Shown: positions 8,941 to 16,736 of the stretch, piece after piece | Layout of the letters: each line of letters opens with the position of its first letter | How positions within the stretch are numbered: position 1 is the stretch's first letter | NCBI RefSeq assembly: GCF_900114535.1 | Contig: NZ_FOTK01000041.1 | Location: forward strand, 1 to 53,059 | Direction of reading: 5' to 3' | DNA length: 53,059 nt | DNA from: Methylobacterium pseudosasicola | GTDB taxonomy: Bacteria; Pseudomonadota; Alphaproteobacteria; Rhizobiales; Beijerinckiaceae | The notes under the pieces: generated by a model | What the model was told of the DNA's origin: nothing | The model's input: only the letters and a program-made list of their open reading frames with translations | The model's database searches: none | Translations under genes and position numbers: made by a program

Positions 8941-9228
8941 TTACTTGCCGCTCGGGGCTGCGCCGCTGCCGGTTGTGCCGTTGCCCGAGCCGCTGCCGGC
9001 AGGTGCGCCGGGGGTGTCGACGCGCGGACCACCGCTTGTGCCAGGCGCCATGCCAGTCCCCATTGAGCCTGCACCGGTCTCCATCGCCTTATCGGAGCTG
9101 CTTTTCACGCTGCCTGGGTTGTTCATGTTGCCTTCGGCGCTGCCCCCGCCGGCAGGTGTCTGCGCCATCGTGGCACCTGAACCCACAAGGCTGAGTGCAG
9201 CAGCGAGGGCGAGTGTCTTCATCGACAT
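8941..9228 (-). CDS. secreted Gly/Ser-rich small protein
   Basis: 95 residues. A clear signal peptide (MSMKTLALAAALSLVGSGATMA, cleavage likely after TMA) is followed by a low-complexity mature part rich in Gly, Ser, Thr, Asn and Pro, with repeated GSG and GTG units. No fold is expected. The gene faces away from another secreted Gly/Ser-rich gene (9603-9863) of the same style. Likely a periplasmic or surface protein of unknown role. Confidence 0.75.
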   Translation of the reverse strand: MSMKTLALAAALSLVGSGATMAQTPAGGGSAEGNMNNPGSVKSSSDKAMETGAGSMGTGMAPGTSGGPRVDTPGAPAGSGSGNGTTGSGAAPSGK

Positions 9229-9317
9229 GGTGCGTTTCTCCAGACGGATCGGTTCGATCAGTCAGGGCCTGAACGTCGTCGAGGTCGATATCGTTCAGGG
9301 CTCCGGTTCGAACAATT

Positions 9318-9500
9318 TTACGGATCTCCCTGGCTTCGCAGCCGTAGAGCTAGGATCAGCGCGCCGGGCCAAAATGTCGGGCTGAGTAGAGCAACCGGTG
9401 CGAGTGCTCGGCCCTTCGACCATGTAATTGCAATCGGCAGGAGCAGACCGGGGATCGCGACCGCGAGGAAGGGCCAGAACTCAAGGTCGGATAGGTCCAT
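9318..9500 (-). CDS. small two-helix membrane protein
   Basis: 60 residues from MDLSDLEFW (alternative start at 9530). Two hydrophobic stretches, FWPFLAVAIPGLLLPIAITW and APVALLSPTFWPGALILAL, separated by a basic SKGR turn, indicate a hairpin in the inner membrane. No family recognised. It lies between two genes for secreted low-complexity proteins, upstream of and on the same strand as the one at 8941-9228. Confidence 0.5.
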   Translation of the reverse strand: MDLSDLEFWPFLAVAIPGLLLPIAITWSKGRALAPVALLSPTFWPGALILALRLRSQGDP

Positions 9501-9602
9501 ATGTGATCCGTAGATGAGGAACGGGCTCACGGAAGCGCGATTGCCTTGTTACCGCATGGTTGGCTTCTGCATCTGACCGGCGGTCAATAGGGAGATACGC
9601 CG

Positions 9603-9863
9603 ATGAGAACTGCACTGACCATCGCCACCGTCCTCGTCCTTGCCGGCCCAGCCTTCGCTGCGGAAGGTGGTTCAAGCCGCTCGGGGACCGCGAACAGCAC
9701 GGGCGCCAACGATGCAGGTTCGGGCTCGTCGCCTGGTGCGGCGGGAAGTGGCCCTTCGACGGGCGGAATGAGCCGTTCCGGCACCACGAACAGCACGGGG
9801 GCCAACGACGCGGGATCAGGATCCAAGCCTGGCGGAACGAGCGGAACTCCCGGCAACCGCTGA
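9603..9863 (+). CDS. secreted protein with two internal Ser/Gly repeats
   Basis: 86 residues, preceded by a GGAGA ribosome-binding site. Signal peptide MRTALTIATVLVLAGPAFA, then a low-complexity mature part. Residues 25-42 and 57-74 are nearly identical (SRSGTANSTGANDAGSGS versus SRSGTTNSTGANDAGSGS), a 32-residue tandem repeat. Small secreted proteins of this style are frequent in Methylobacterium-like genomes. No function can be assigned. Confidence 0.8.
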   Translation: MRTALTIATVLVLAGPAFAAEGGSSRSGTANSTGANDAGSGSSPGAAGSGPSTGGMSRSGTTNSTGANDAGSGSKPGGTSGTPGNR

Positions 9864-10217
9864 TTTTCGACTGAGCGGGAGGGTCTTTCCGGCTCTCTCG
9901 TTCAGGGGATCATAACGTTCATAATAAAGGCCATGGGCCGGCGCTCCGCGGTCTCCAGTCCCGCCGCACCGCACCGACCCTCACACGACTGCCCGGCCGA
10001 GGCTTCACGGGGGGCCTACCGGGAACTGGCCCGGAGAGCGCCTGTCGTCACGTACTTGCCCGCCGTGCGCCTTGCGGTACCGCGAACGCCTCCGTTACGC
10101 TTCGGTCGCTATGTGCGTCTTAGAAGTCGGGACCACCTTGATTTGGTCAAGTCTCCCGTGTTTAACGCAAGGAATTCGGCAAATCTGTGCGGATAATAGG
10201 ATTAAGGCAGGAATAAA
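9864..10217 (+). promoter_or_regulatory. intergenic region upstream of MucR homologue
   Basis: 354 bases without a convincing gene; an open frame at 9933-10196 is Arg/Ser/Pro-rich and reads as a shadow. The last 80 bases before the MucR start are AT-richer (AATTCGGCAAATC, GGATAATAGGATTAAGG) and probably contain its promoter. MucR proteins commonly autoregulate by binding AT-rich DNA. Confidence 0.4.
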
Positions 10218-10676
10218 GTGACAGAAGAAAATGCGGGCGGAGCCCGCGATTTCATCGAACTGACCGGCGAAATCGTCGCCGCCTACGTCTCAAGCAACTC
10301 GATCCCGGTATCAGATCTTCCAAGCCTCATCCGAAGCGTGCACGATGCTATCGCGATGGTGACTTCTGGTAGCGCATCAACCAATGCGGACACGCGTGAG
10401 GCCGTCGACAAGCCGGGCCCGACCCAGATCCGCAAGTCAGTCCAGCGCGACGGCATCGTCAGCTTCATCGACGGCAAGGCCTACAAGACCTTGAAGCGGC
10501 ATTTGACTGCCAACGGCTTCAGCCCGCAGAGCTATCGCGAGCGCTACGACCTGCCTTCCGACTACCCCATGGTTGCACCGAGCTACGCCGAGCATCGCTC
10601 CGCCCTCGCCAAGGCGATCGGCCTCGGCGTTCCTGGTGCCCGCGCTGATCAACGCAGGACTGGCACTGGCGTTTGA
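10218..10676 (+). CDS. MucR/Ros-family regulator lacking zinc ligands
   Basis: 152 residues, GTG start. The C-terminal DNA-binding domain is recognisable from YKTLKRHLTANGFSPQSYRERYDLP and YPMVAPSYAEHRSALAKAIGLG, the MucR/Ros signature. The two Cys of the usual CxxC are replaced (SFIDGK) and the last His is Asn, so this is a zinc-less member of the family; such members are known in Mesorhizobium and remain able to bind DNA. MucR proteins are global repressors of horizontally acquired and surface genes. A second homologue lies at 34201-34719. Confidence 0.85.
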   Translation: MTEENAGGARDFIELTGEIVAAYVSSNSIPVSDLPSLIRSVHDAIAMVTSGSASTNADTREAVDKPGPTQIRKSVQRDGIVSFIDGKAYKTLKRHLTANGFSPQSYRERYDLPSDYPMVAPSYAEHRSALAKAIGLGVPGARADQRRTGTGV

Positions 10677-10708
10677 TTGCTAGTCCGATGCAGCAAGGTC
10701 GGTGTGCT

Positions 10709-11008
10709 TTAGACCTCTACCCGACGTTGGAACTGCAACACCTGCACATTGGCGGCGGCCTGTCCAAGCACCTGGATGGCGGCCCGAGGCGGCCGGCCAA
10801 AAGTATCGGCCCAGCTCAGCCGGACGATGTGGGGATCGGATACCTCGGCCTTAGGCTCGTCGGCCCGTTCTGGCTGCCGCCGCTTACCAGTGCCGATCCA
10901 GCGGACGACCCGGTCGGCAGACTTCGGGCGCAGCGGACACCAGTCCTCACGTGCGTTTTTAGCCCGGTGGACACGAGCGGATACACTGATGCGTTTCGTA
11001 TTTGACAC
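10709..11008 (-). CDS. hypothetical protein
   Basis: 99 residues, Arg-rich (about 16 Arg) with a C-terminal segment VRLSWADTFGRPPRAAIQVLGQAAANVQVLQF that reads as genuine structured protein. No family recognised. It converges on the MucR homologue with a 32-base gap. The 254 bases on its promoter side (11009-11262) hold no gene; they include an AT-rich stretch around 11130-11170. Confidence 0.5.
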   Translation of the reverse strand: MSNTKRISVSARVHRAKNAREDWCPLRPKSADRVVRWIGTGKRRQPERADEPKAEVSDPHIVRLSWADTFGRPPRAAIQVLGQAAANVQVLQFQRRVEV

Positions 11009-11262
11009 TCACCCACCCTCCCGTCCGCCTTTCATCCTGCTGAGACCGGCTAGTGACGGCGAGCAGAGAGCAGCGGTTTCTCGGACTTTGATTTATCCGA
11101 GCGGTCTGGATGCTTGACTAAAGCTGATTACGTGCGGAATGGCTATATTTGCGTGCAATTCTGTACTGCATGCGCCGTGACTGAAATGTCACACTCAGCC
11201 CGTCGAGACCGTTGCCTGCATGCAGGGTTGGTCCCGAGCCCGGGATGTATGATCCGGTCGAG

Positions 11263-12102
11263 CTACGGGGACCTCGCGAAGGCGGCTTGGGCGATAGCGT
11301 CCTGGTCAGCCTCGATCTCGGCCAGGAACTGGTCGTAGGCGGTCCAGAGCGGCGGCAGGATCTCCACGGGTCTGCCCTGTCCAATGCGTAAGCTAACGTA
11401 GCCGGCTCGCTCGGCCTCTGAGAACAGCGTTCGCAGGTGTGAGCGAGCGACGCCGAGATCGTTGGACATGGACGTCCAGGTTAGATGGTCAGGGTCAGAC
11501 AAACTGGCCTGCATCACCAACAGGAGCGCGAGGTAGCCAGCGTCGCGCTGCAGGAATAGGCGGATCGCCTCATGTCCGAGGACGGAGAGCGCTCGCGGCA
11601 GGTCGCGCAAGCCTGAAAGGCGGATAAGACGGTGCGTGCGCTCGTCCTGCTCCAACGCCCACTCGTAGCCACGCCCCGGGAACAGGTCGAGTAGGAAGCG
11701 GTGGTAGGCCGCAAGGTGGCGGCGATCATGCGCGATCACCCGCGCCGTTGGGACGAGGATGGTGACGCGGCGATCGTCGGGTGCAGGGGCGGCTTCGACG
11801 TAGCCGGCTTGGCGGAACCGAGCCAGGAGATCATCGACCCGCCGAGGGCTCGCCAAGCCACGCTCGCCCAATATGCGCCGGACATTGCCGGGAGTGGCCC
11901 AGGTGGATCGGTCCTCTGGATCGAAGGCGAAGTGGAAGCCGACGATGAAGCCGCGAAGGATGATGATCCCCGCGTCGGCCATCATCTGCAGGGCGAGAGG
12001 ATCAGCTTTGAACAACTGGACGACCGCATCGACGTGAGCTGCGCGCGCCTCGGCGAATCGAGGGTGCGCCAGGATCTCCTGCGCCGTCACACCGACTGCC
12101 AT
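11263..12102 (-). CDS. MarR-like winged-helix transcriptional regulator
   Basis: 279 residues from the ATG at 12102 (MAVGVTAQEIL); a longer frame to 12186 overlaps the next promoter. Two winged-helix-like regions are visible: residues about 75-130 (TPGNVRRILGERGLASPRRVDDLLARFRQAGYVEA) and about 205-265 (TWTSMSNDLGVARSHLRTLFSEAERAGYVSLR). The duplicated DNA-binding layout without an effector domain is unusual for classic MarR and fits a larger regulator family seen in Methylobacterium and Bradyrhizobium. Target unknown. It lies 80 bases downstream of the Rep-like gene on the same strand. Confidence 0.65.
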   Translation of the reverse strand: MAVGVTAQEILAHPRFAEARAAHVDAVVQLFKADPLALQMMADAGIIILRGFIVGFHFAFDPEDRSTWATPGNVRRILGERGLASPRRVDDLLARFRQAGYVEAAPAPDDRRVTILVPTARVIAHDRRHLAAYHRFLLDLFPGRGYEWALEQDERTHRLIRLSGLRDLPRALSVLGHEAIRLFLQRDAGYLALLLVMQASLSDPDHLTWTSMSNDLGVARSHLRTLFSEAERAGYVSLRIGQGRPVEILPPLWTAYDQFLAEIEADQDAIAQAAFARSP

Positions 12103-12182
12103 TGGAGTGCGGTCTCCCTGTGTTGAGCCCAAAATCTGCGATGTCCGCTCTGCCGAACAGCGGCAGACCATCACCGCATAGC

Positions 12183-13133
12183 TCAACCCAGGCCACGACC
12201 CGCACGGATTCGAGAATGGTTTGATCGGTCGAGGTCAACAGCCGCTTGTCGGCAGCCCTTCTTCGGTTCCGTTTTCCCCGATTCTCTCGGATCTGGAACT
12301 TCAGTAGGCGTGCTGGTCACGCTTTTGACCCCTCCCCCTTGGGCAGAGGATGCGATCGAGGACCATCCAGATTTGGATAATGGGTCTCGCGTCCGTGCCA
12401 GCCGCAGCCAAGCCAGCCACTCCGGCGAGACGATGCGCAGGATGTTGGTGTCGTTGCGGAAGCCGGTAATCTGGCGCTCCTCCACGGTCAGCAGGCCCAG
12501 CTGTGCCGCCTCGCGGATCGCGTTCTTCACGGTCGAGCGGCACACGCCTGTGACAGCGGCCATGTTCTCGATCGACAGCCGGCAGTCCTTCCGGCGCACG
12601 ACCTCGGCCGCGACCAGAGACAGAACCGCCTGCTCGGCCAGCGTGAACCGGGCCGCGAGCCCCGGTGGGAGCCGCCCCGAGGCGGCCCAACGGCGGCGAC
12701 GCTCCATCGAGGCATCCGTGCGTGGCCGGGAGCCGACGCTACGCCTCCCGCGATCTCCTGTGAGTCCTGATGTGTTCTCGGCTTCGTCCCCTGTTTGGGG
12801 TGTGACAGTTGCTGGCCCGTTCAGGCTCTGTCCGGACCGCCGGCGATCCTCCGACAGCGTGCGCGCCTCGATCAGCCCGGACAGCGCCTCGGCTTCGGTC
12901 TCCGTGATCTTCCCGTCCCCGTAGGCGCGCCACAGCAGCGCCGTCACGGACGGCAGGGTGATTCGGTCGGCCGCCTCGATCGCGCGGCGGATCTCGTCTG
13001 CAAACATCGTCCGTCGGCCCTTCTCGGGCCGCAACAAGGCGTTCCGGGCCGCCGCAGGGGCGTCCGGTCCACAAGGCAAAGCCTCACCATCGCGAGAATT
13101 GGCGTTCCCGCTTGACGCCAGGGGCGTCTTCAT
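12183..13133 (-). CDS. HTH protein resembling plasmid replication initiators
   Basis: 316 residues (274 if started at MFADEIRRAI, 13007). Residues about 45-95 are a helical segment (AADRITLPSVTALLWRAYGDGKITETEAEAL); residues about 150-245 contain a winged HTH (LSIENMAAVTGVCRSTVKNAIREAAQLGLLTV), a fold used by replication initiators and related HTH_36 proteins. The C-terminus is Ser/Lys-rich. Proteins of this build are frequent on alphaproteobacterial plasmids. No DnaA boxes or clear iterons were found beside it, so the role as initiator is an inference; a transcription factor is the alternative. A hairpin sits in its leader. Confidence 0.55.
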   Translation of the reverse strand: MKTPLASSGNANSRDGEALPCGPDAPAAARNALLRPEKGRRTMFADEIRRAIEAADRITLPSVTALLWRAYGDGKITETEAEALSGLIEARTLSEDRRRSGQSLNGPATVTPQTGDEAENTSGLTGDRGRRSVGSRPRTDASMERRRRWAASGRLPPGLAARFTLAEQAVLSLVAAEVVRRKDCRLSIENMAAVTGVCRSTVKNAIREAAQLGLLTVEERQITGFRNDTNILRIVSPEWLAWLRLARTRDPLSKSGWSSIASSAQGGGVKSVTSTPTEVPDPRESGKTEPKKGCRQAAVDLDRSNHSRIRAGRGLG

Positions 13134-13180
13134 GGCTTGTGAGGGGTGTCTAGCGGCCTCACAGGCCCTTTGTGATTTCG

Positions 13181-13212
13181 ACGGCCCTCCAGTTTGGCGA
13201 CTGGGGGGCCGT
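13181..13212. promoter_or_regulatory. strong hairpin in leader of Rep-like gene
   Basis: Inverted repeat ACGGCCCTCCAGT / ACTGGGGGGCCGT with a 6-base loop TTGGCG. The arms match at 12 of 13 positions and the remaining pair is a wobble in RNA. It lies 48 bases upstream of the Rep-like start codon. It could be an attenuator or antisense-RNA target, or a terminator for upstream transcription. On the + strand it is followed by GGCTTTTC. Confidence 0.5.
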
Positions 13213-13350
13213 TGGCTTTTCAGGGGTCGACTTGCGGCGGCGTGGTCTCCTGATGGATCCGGCGACTCGCACAGAGCGCGCGCCAGCCGGACATGGCATG
13301 TCGGCTGGACGGCACGGTTAAGTCAACGTCAGGGAGTGATCAGCGCGACC

Positions 13351-13617
13351 ATGCACGGCAGACTTCCGACCGTCGCCGACCTGCGCAGGTCCGGCCGCAT
13401 CAGCAGCCACGAGATCGTCGCAGCGATCGACATGTACATGCGGGACCCCGCGGCTGAGCCCTATCGCTTCACAAGCGGCCACAGCCTCGACATCGCCGCG
13501 CTCGTGGCCTCGTCGATCAGCCCCGCGGAGGTCGCGAACCGAGCCGGCCCGCAGGAGAAGACGTTCCGGAACGCGGTCGCGGCCGTCGTCATGGCCGCGC
13601 ATCCGACAGCGCCATGA
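13351..13617 (+). CDS. small hypothetical protein
   Basis: 88 residues from MHGRLPTVADLRRSG, with an AGGGAG ribosome-binding site about 12 bases upstream. The sequence is mostly helical (SSHEIVAAIDMYMRDPAAEPY, SLDIAALVASSISPAEVANRAG) and lacks a known motif. It is divergent from the Rep-like gene and shares its 217-base upstream region. Function unknown; HTH-type folding of residues 10-60 is possible. Confidence 0.55.
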   Translation: MHGRLPTVADLRRSGRISSHEIVAAIDMYMRDPAAEPYRFTSGHSLDIAALVASSISPAEVANRAGPQEKTFRNAVAAVVMAAHPTAP

Positions 13618-13828
13618 CCTGCAAGTGTTTGTGTCGGACCAGTCGGAGAGGCCGAGCTCGTTGCGGGTCAGGCGCACGGCATCGGTAGCTCGCGGACTTG
13701 GCTGGCGCAGCACAACGTGAGCGTCTCGAATTTTGTGTTTCAGCGGCATTGAAGATCGGCACAGGGGTGTCCTGGTCCGCCGCTGCTACGGTAAAGCATG
13801 GATCGAAAGACGGTGTGAAGCGGCACGT

Positions 13829-14089
13829 ATGGACGACGAGGATCGCGATTTCGAGCATTCCCCATTGTCAGGTCCCTTCACGCGCGATGGCGAGACGGTC
13901 GAGGTCGAGATCTACCGTTTCCCGGGCACACCGGAGTGCTGGCGCTTGGAGGTGGTTCATCTCTCCGGCTGCATTCGGTGGGATACCACGTTCGCTACCG
14001 ATGCGGACGCACACGCTGCCTTCGTCGCGATGGTCCAGGCCGTTGGTATAGCCTCCTTCGTCGGCGACCGACCCAATGCACGGCACTGA
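13829..14089 (+). CDS. small hypothetical protein
   Basis: 86 residues from MDDEDRDFEHSPLSGPF. The segment VEVEIYRFPGTPECWRLEVVHLSG followed by TTFATDADAHAAFVAMVQAVG is a compact alpha/beta arrangement that recurs as a conserved small protein in Methylobacterium-type genomes. Function unknown. A GC-rich hairpin follows the stop codon by about 20 bases, so it is probably a single-gene transcript. Confidence 0.7.
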   Translation: MDDEDRDFEHSPLSGPFTRDGETVEVEIYRFPGTPECWRLEVVHLSGCIRWDTTFATDADAHAAFVAMVQAVGIASFVGDRPNARH

Positions 14090-14110
14090 GCGTGGCCTAA
14101 TGAACAAAGA

Positions 14111-14137
14111 AGCCCGCGCCGGTGGACCGGGCGGGCT
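14111..14137 (+). terminator. hairpin terminator after 13829-14089
   Basis: AGCCCGC-g-CCGG, loop TGGA, CCGG-GCGGGCT: an 11-base-pair stem with one bulged base, 21 bases after the stop codon. It is not followed by a clear T-run, so termination efficiency is uncertain. Confidence 0.55.
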
Positions 14138-14187
14138 GAGTTCTAGGGAGCACTCGGTGCGTTACGCCGGTGCACGCGATAACCGTA

Positions 14188-14421
14188 TCAGCCCCTCCGG
14201 CCCACGAAAGCCCGCGACGATGACAGATCGTGTAGACTTTTCAGCGTCGGGCAATGGGTAGGCGTGCAGAGGCAACTGTCGACCGTGCCGGAGTAGCTGG
14301 CCGCCGAGGTGAAGGCCAAGCGCGGCTGCGACGGCTCCGCAATCGCCTCAGCCGCCGCTTTGCTCAGGCCGGCTACTACTATGGCCGCAAGGGCCAGACC
14401 GACGAGAAGAAGCAATGGCAC
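14188..14421 (-). CDS. possible small membrane-anchored protein
   Basis: 77 residues beginning MPLLLLVGLALAAIVVAGLSKAAAEA, a good membrane anchor or signal sequence, followed by a Ser/Thr/Cys tail without known motif. A competing + strand frame (14254-14475, ending DSIYEDDIEAVQR) covers the same bases. Only one can be real and neither is secure. The rest of the 14138-14551 stretch shows nothing else. Confidence 0.3.
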   Translation of the reverse strand: MPLLLLVGLALAAIVVAGLSKAAAEAIAEPSQPRLAFTSAASYSGTVDSCLCTPTHCPTLKSLHDLSSSRAFVGRRG

Positions 14422-14551
14422 GCCTGCCAGCCGGACTCGATCTACGAGGACGACATCGAGGCAGTCCAGCGCTGACCTGCTTCATTGCCACATCTTCAAG
14501 CCCCAGGTAGCTGCGCTACACTGATCTCTCGAAACTAGACGGGGGGCTATC

Positions 14552-14752
14552 GTGGAGGATTGGCGGTTGATCGCGTTCGCGGCCTTCATGTTCGCGATCG
14601 GGGCGGCTGGCTTCCTGCTTTGGCAGCGTCGGCGCAAAGCGCAGAGGACGGGTACTGATCCGCTCTATGCGGTCGCGAGCCTCGACGATGGCGAGCTTGA
14701 TCGCCCGGCTGCCACTCCCCGAGCTCGTGGCACTGGTACGACCAGCGAATGA
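14552..14752 (+). CDS. small single-pass membrane protein
   Basis: 66 residues with a GTG start after a GGGGGG stretch serving as ribosome-binding site. LIAFAAFMFAIGAAGFLLW is a membrane helix directly followed by QRRRKAQR, so the short N-terminus is outside and the polar C-terminal tail is in the cytosol by the positive-inside rule. No family recognised. Confidence 0.5.
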   Translation: MEDWRLIAFAAFMFAIGAAGFLLWQRRRKAQRTGTDPLYAVASLDDGELDRPAATPRARGTGTTSE

Positions 14753-14871
14753 GTTGATCGGCCTGCCTGCGGCGTGCCAACCAGCCTGCGCCGCCCATCG
14801 ACCGGGCAGCCCATCACCAAGAATACCGATACGCGGTTGCGGTCCAGTGAACGACGCGGCATCGAGCGGCG

Positions 14872-15131
14872 ATGATCCGATCCGAGCTCATCGCCCGCAT
14901 CGCGGAGCAGAACCCGCATCTCTACGAGAAAGAGGTCGAGGCCGTCGTTCTGACGATCCTTCGCACGATGTCAGACGCCCTAGCCCGTGGCGACCGTGTC
15001 GAGTTGCCCCGCAACAGAGGCTCCCTGAATTCGCAATCCGGGCCCGAACTGGCGAGGCAGGCTACTCGGCAGGAATTTGGTTCAAGCCCGCTCCAGCAGG
15101 TCGACGAGGAACGACCCAGCCGCCGCGATGA
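14872..15131 (+). pseudogene. decayed integration host factor beta-like gene
   Basis: The first 42 residues (MIRSELIARIAEQNPHLYEKEVEAVV ... ALARGDRVEL, quoted in part) match the N-terminal helices and first strand of IHF-beta. After RVEL the reading frame is lost. In another frame the DNA-binding arm appears as FAIRARTGEAGYSAGIWFKPAP, resembling the RARTG arm and PxFKPG region of IHF/HU. A deletion/frameshift and several substitutions, including the tip NPRTG, separate the parts. The original frame continues to 15156 as nonsense. An intact IHF copy elsewhere would be expected. It overlaps the convergent gene 15082-15489. Confidence 0.7.
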
Positions 15132-15489
15132 CGTTGCCGCGCCCGCGCCAGGGTAGGATCTCAGCCACCGGCTGCGGCTCGGCCATTACCTCCGGCAGCA
15201 CGGTCTCGGGCGCCTCGGCCTCGCGGTCCTGATCCCCGCCGCGCATGTAGACGACCTGCGAGCCGGTGGTGTTCTCCGGCGCAGCCAGAGATGGCTCGGC
15301 GTCCCCGCCGTCTTCAAGGTCCGGATCCTCGTCCATGCGGTCGAGCACGGCGATGATGCGATCCGCCGCGTCGAGGGCGACCTGTGCGGCCTCCTCTAAG
15401 CTGGCCCGAAGGGCGCCACCGGCCAGCGGCTCTAGGGTCTCGCGAGCGGCCGGTTTCGGACGCGGGGTGAAAGTGAGCACGTCGCCCAT
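15082..15489 (-). CDS. hypothetical protein
   Basis: 135 residues from MGDVLTFTPRPKPAARET. Residues 30-60 form a helix (ASLEEAAQVALDAADRIIAVLDRMDEDP), the middle is acidic (DLEDGGDAEPSLAAPEN), and the end (RGRGNVIAAAGSFLVDLLERA) is helical. It looks like a conserved Methylobacterium-type protein of unknown role. First gene of the minus-strand side is upstream; its stop lies inside the decayed IHF gene on the other strand. Confidence 0.65.
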   Translation of the reverse strand: MGDVLTFTPRPKPAARETLEPLAGGALRASLEEAAQVALDAADRIIAVLDRMDEDPDLEDGGDAEPSLAAPENTTGSQVVYMRGGDQDREAEAPETVLPEVMAEPQPVAEILPWRGRGNVIAAAGSFLVDLLERA

Positions 15490-15570
15490 GGTGATGGTCT
15501 CGGGTCGCGATGAAGGGGGAGCCCGACGGGATCCGGCCGGGGCGGTACGCACGGCTACGGATAGGAGGGC

Positions 15571-16677
15571 TCAACGATCAGGCTGGGAGTTCAACTCGGA
15601 CAGCAGGGCGTCGTCGACCGGCCTGCCGTTCGTGTTGAGCTCGTGCCGGATGAGCACGCCCAGGCGCTCGTGCCGGTCGTCGGCGCTCACGGCCGTGCGG
15701 GTCCGGACCTCATCGGCGATGGTGCTGAGGAAAGCCCCTGCCCGGTCGTACTCACGATCCAGAACCTCGCCGGCCGGCGTGAAGCCGCTGCGCCGATCCG
15801 ACGTGAAGCACGGGATCGCGCCGGCGCCGGTGAGATGGTGAAACACGCCTTCCCAGGTCTCATAGAGGCGGGCGAGCTGAGCGAGATCGCACCCGGACAG
15901 GTCGTGGGAGGCCACGTCGCTCGCCGGAGCGCAGTCAGCCTCGAACGCCGCCGTGACGGCGCCCATGATGTCTCGGAACAGGTAGGCCGGGCAGTCGGGA
16001 TCCTGGACGCTGCTGCCGGTGAACAGGGCGACCTGGAACCGGGCGTAGTCGACCAGGGCGAGGCGCCCGGCCCGGGTGGTCGGCGTGGTGCGCCACACGG
16101 CATCTCGCGTCGCGCTCTGCGCCTCCGTCAGCGCCCGCTCACGTAGGAACCAGTTCGGTCGCGAGGTCGAATTCGGGTCCAACCCGAACGTCTTCATCGC
16201 GTCCTCGGCGCGGTAGCTCTCCGCAATCACGGCGTGGATCGGATCCGGATCGTCGGCCACGGGCGTGACCGGGTATTCATCGGCGAACGCTAGGGCGAAC
16301 AAGCCGCCGAGGTTCAGCTCGTGCTCGATCTCGGCCATGCGCAGCTCGCGCTCGGTCGCCAGCGGGTAGAGGCGGGCGCACTCGGCCGGTGTGAGCTCGC
16401 CCGTCTCCAGCGCCTTGCCGAGACTGTCTGCCGTCCACCACTCCAGCGGCGTGCGCTTCAGCTCGGGGTAGTCGTTGGCGAACTGGGTGCGGATGGTGTG
16501 CTGGTGGCAGGCATCCTTGAACGCGGCCTTCGCCTCGTCGCTGCCGGGCGCAGGTTGGTTCTGCGTGTCGGGGCGCTTGCCGAGGTTGGCCTTCAGCGTG
16601 GCGGCGCGCTGCTTGAGATCGGGGCGGTTGGGGTCTCGCCGGAACAGGCCGGACAACTTGAGAGAGGGCACAGGCAT
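15571..16677 (-). CDS. large hypothetical protein with RRD-RP-L N-terminal motif
   Basis: 368 residues from MPVPSLKLSGLFRRDPNRP; the longer frame to 16833 is Arg/Pro-rich non-coding. The N-terminal motif RRD-x3-RP-x-L-x2-RA-x2-L-x-A-L also begins the next upstream protein (16737-17582), so both share a short address or interaction module. The rest is helical with Trp- and Glu-rich segments (TPLEWWTADSLGKALETGELTPAECARLYPL). No catalytic motif recognised. Member of a minus-strand cluster from 18310 to 15082 that may be transcribed together. Confidence 0.65.
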   Translation of the reverse strand: MPVPSLKLSGLFRRDPNRPDLKQRAATLKANLGKRPDTQNQPAPGSDEAKAAFKDACHQHTIRTQFANDYPELKRTPLEWWTADSLGKALETGELTPAECARLYPLATERELRMAEIEHELNLGGLFALAFADEYPVTPVADDPDPIHAVIAESYRAEDAMKTFGLDPNSTSRPNWFLRERALTEAQSATRDAVWRTTPTTRAGRLALVDYARFQVALFTGSSVQDPDCPAYLFRDIMGAVTAAFEADCAPASDVASHDLSGCDLAQLARLYETWEGVFHHLTGAGAIPCFTSDRRSGFTPAGEVLDREYDRAGAFLSTIADEVRTRTAVSADDRHERLGVLIRHELNTNGRPVDDALLSELNSQPDR

Positions 16678-16736
16678 CCTCCAAGGACACGGAATGGCAG
16701 GAGGCACGGCGGGGCAGGCGCCGCGCGGTGGCGGCG

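Noticed and set aside
9933..10196. Possible gene fragment upstream of the first MucR homologue
   Set aside because: Arg/Pro/Ser-rich with no domain; fits chance open frames in GC-rich intergenic DNA.
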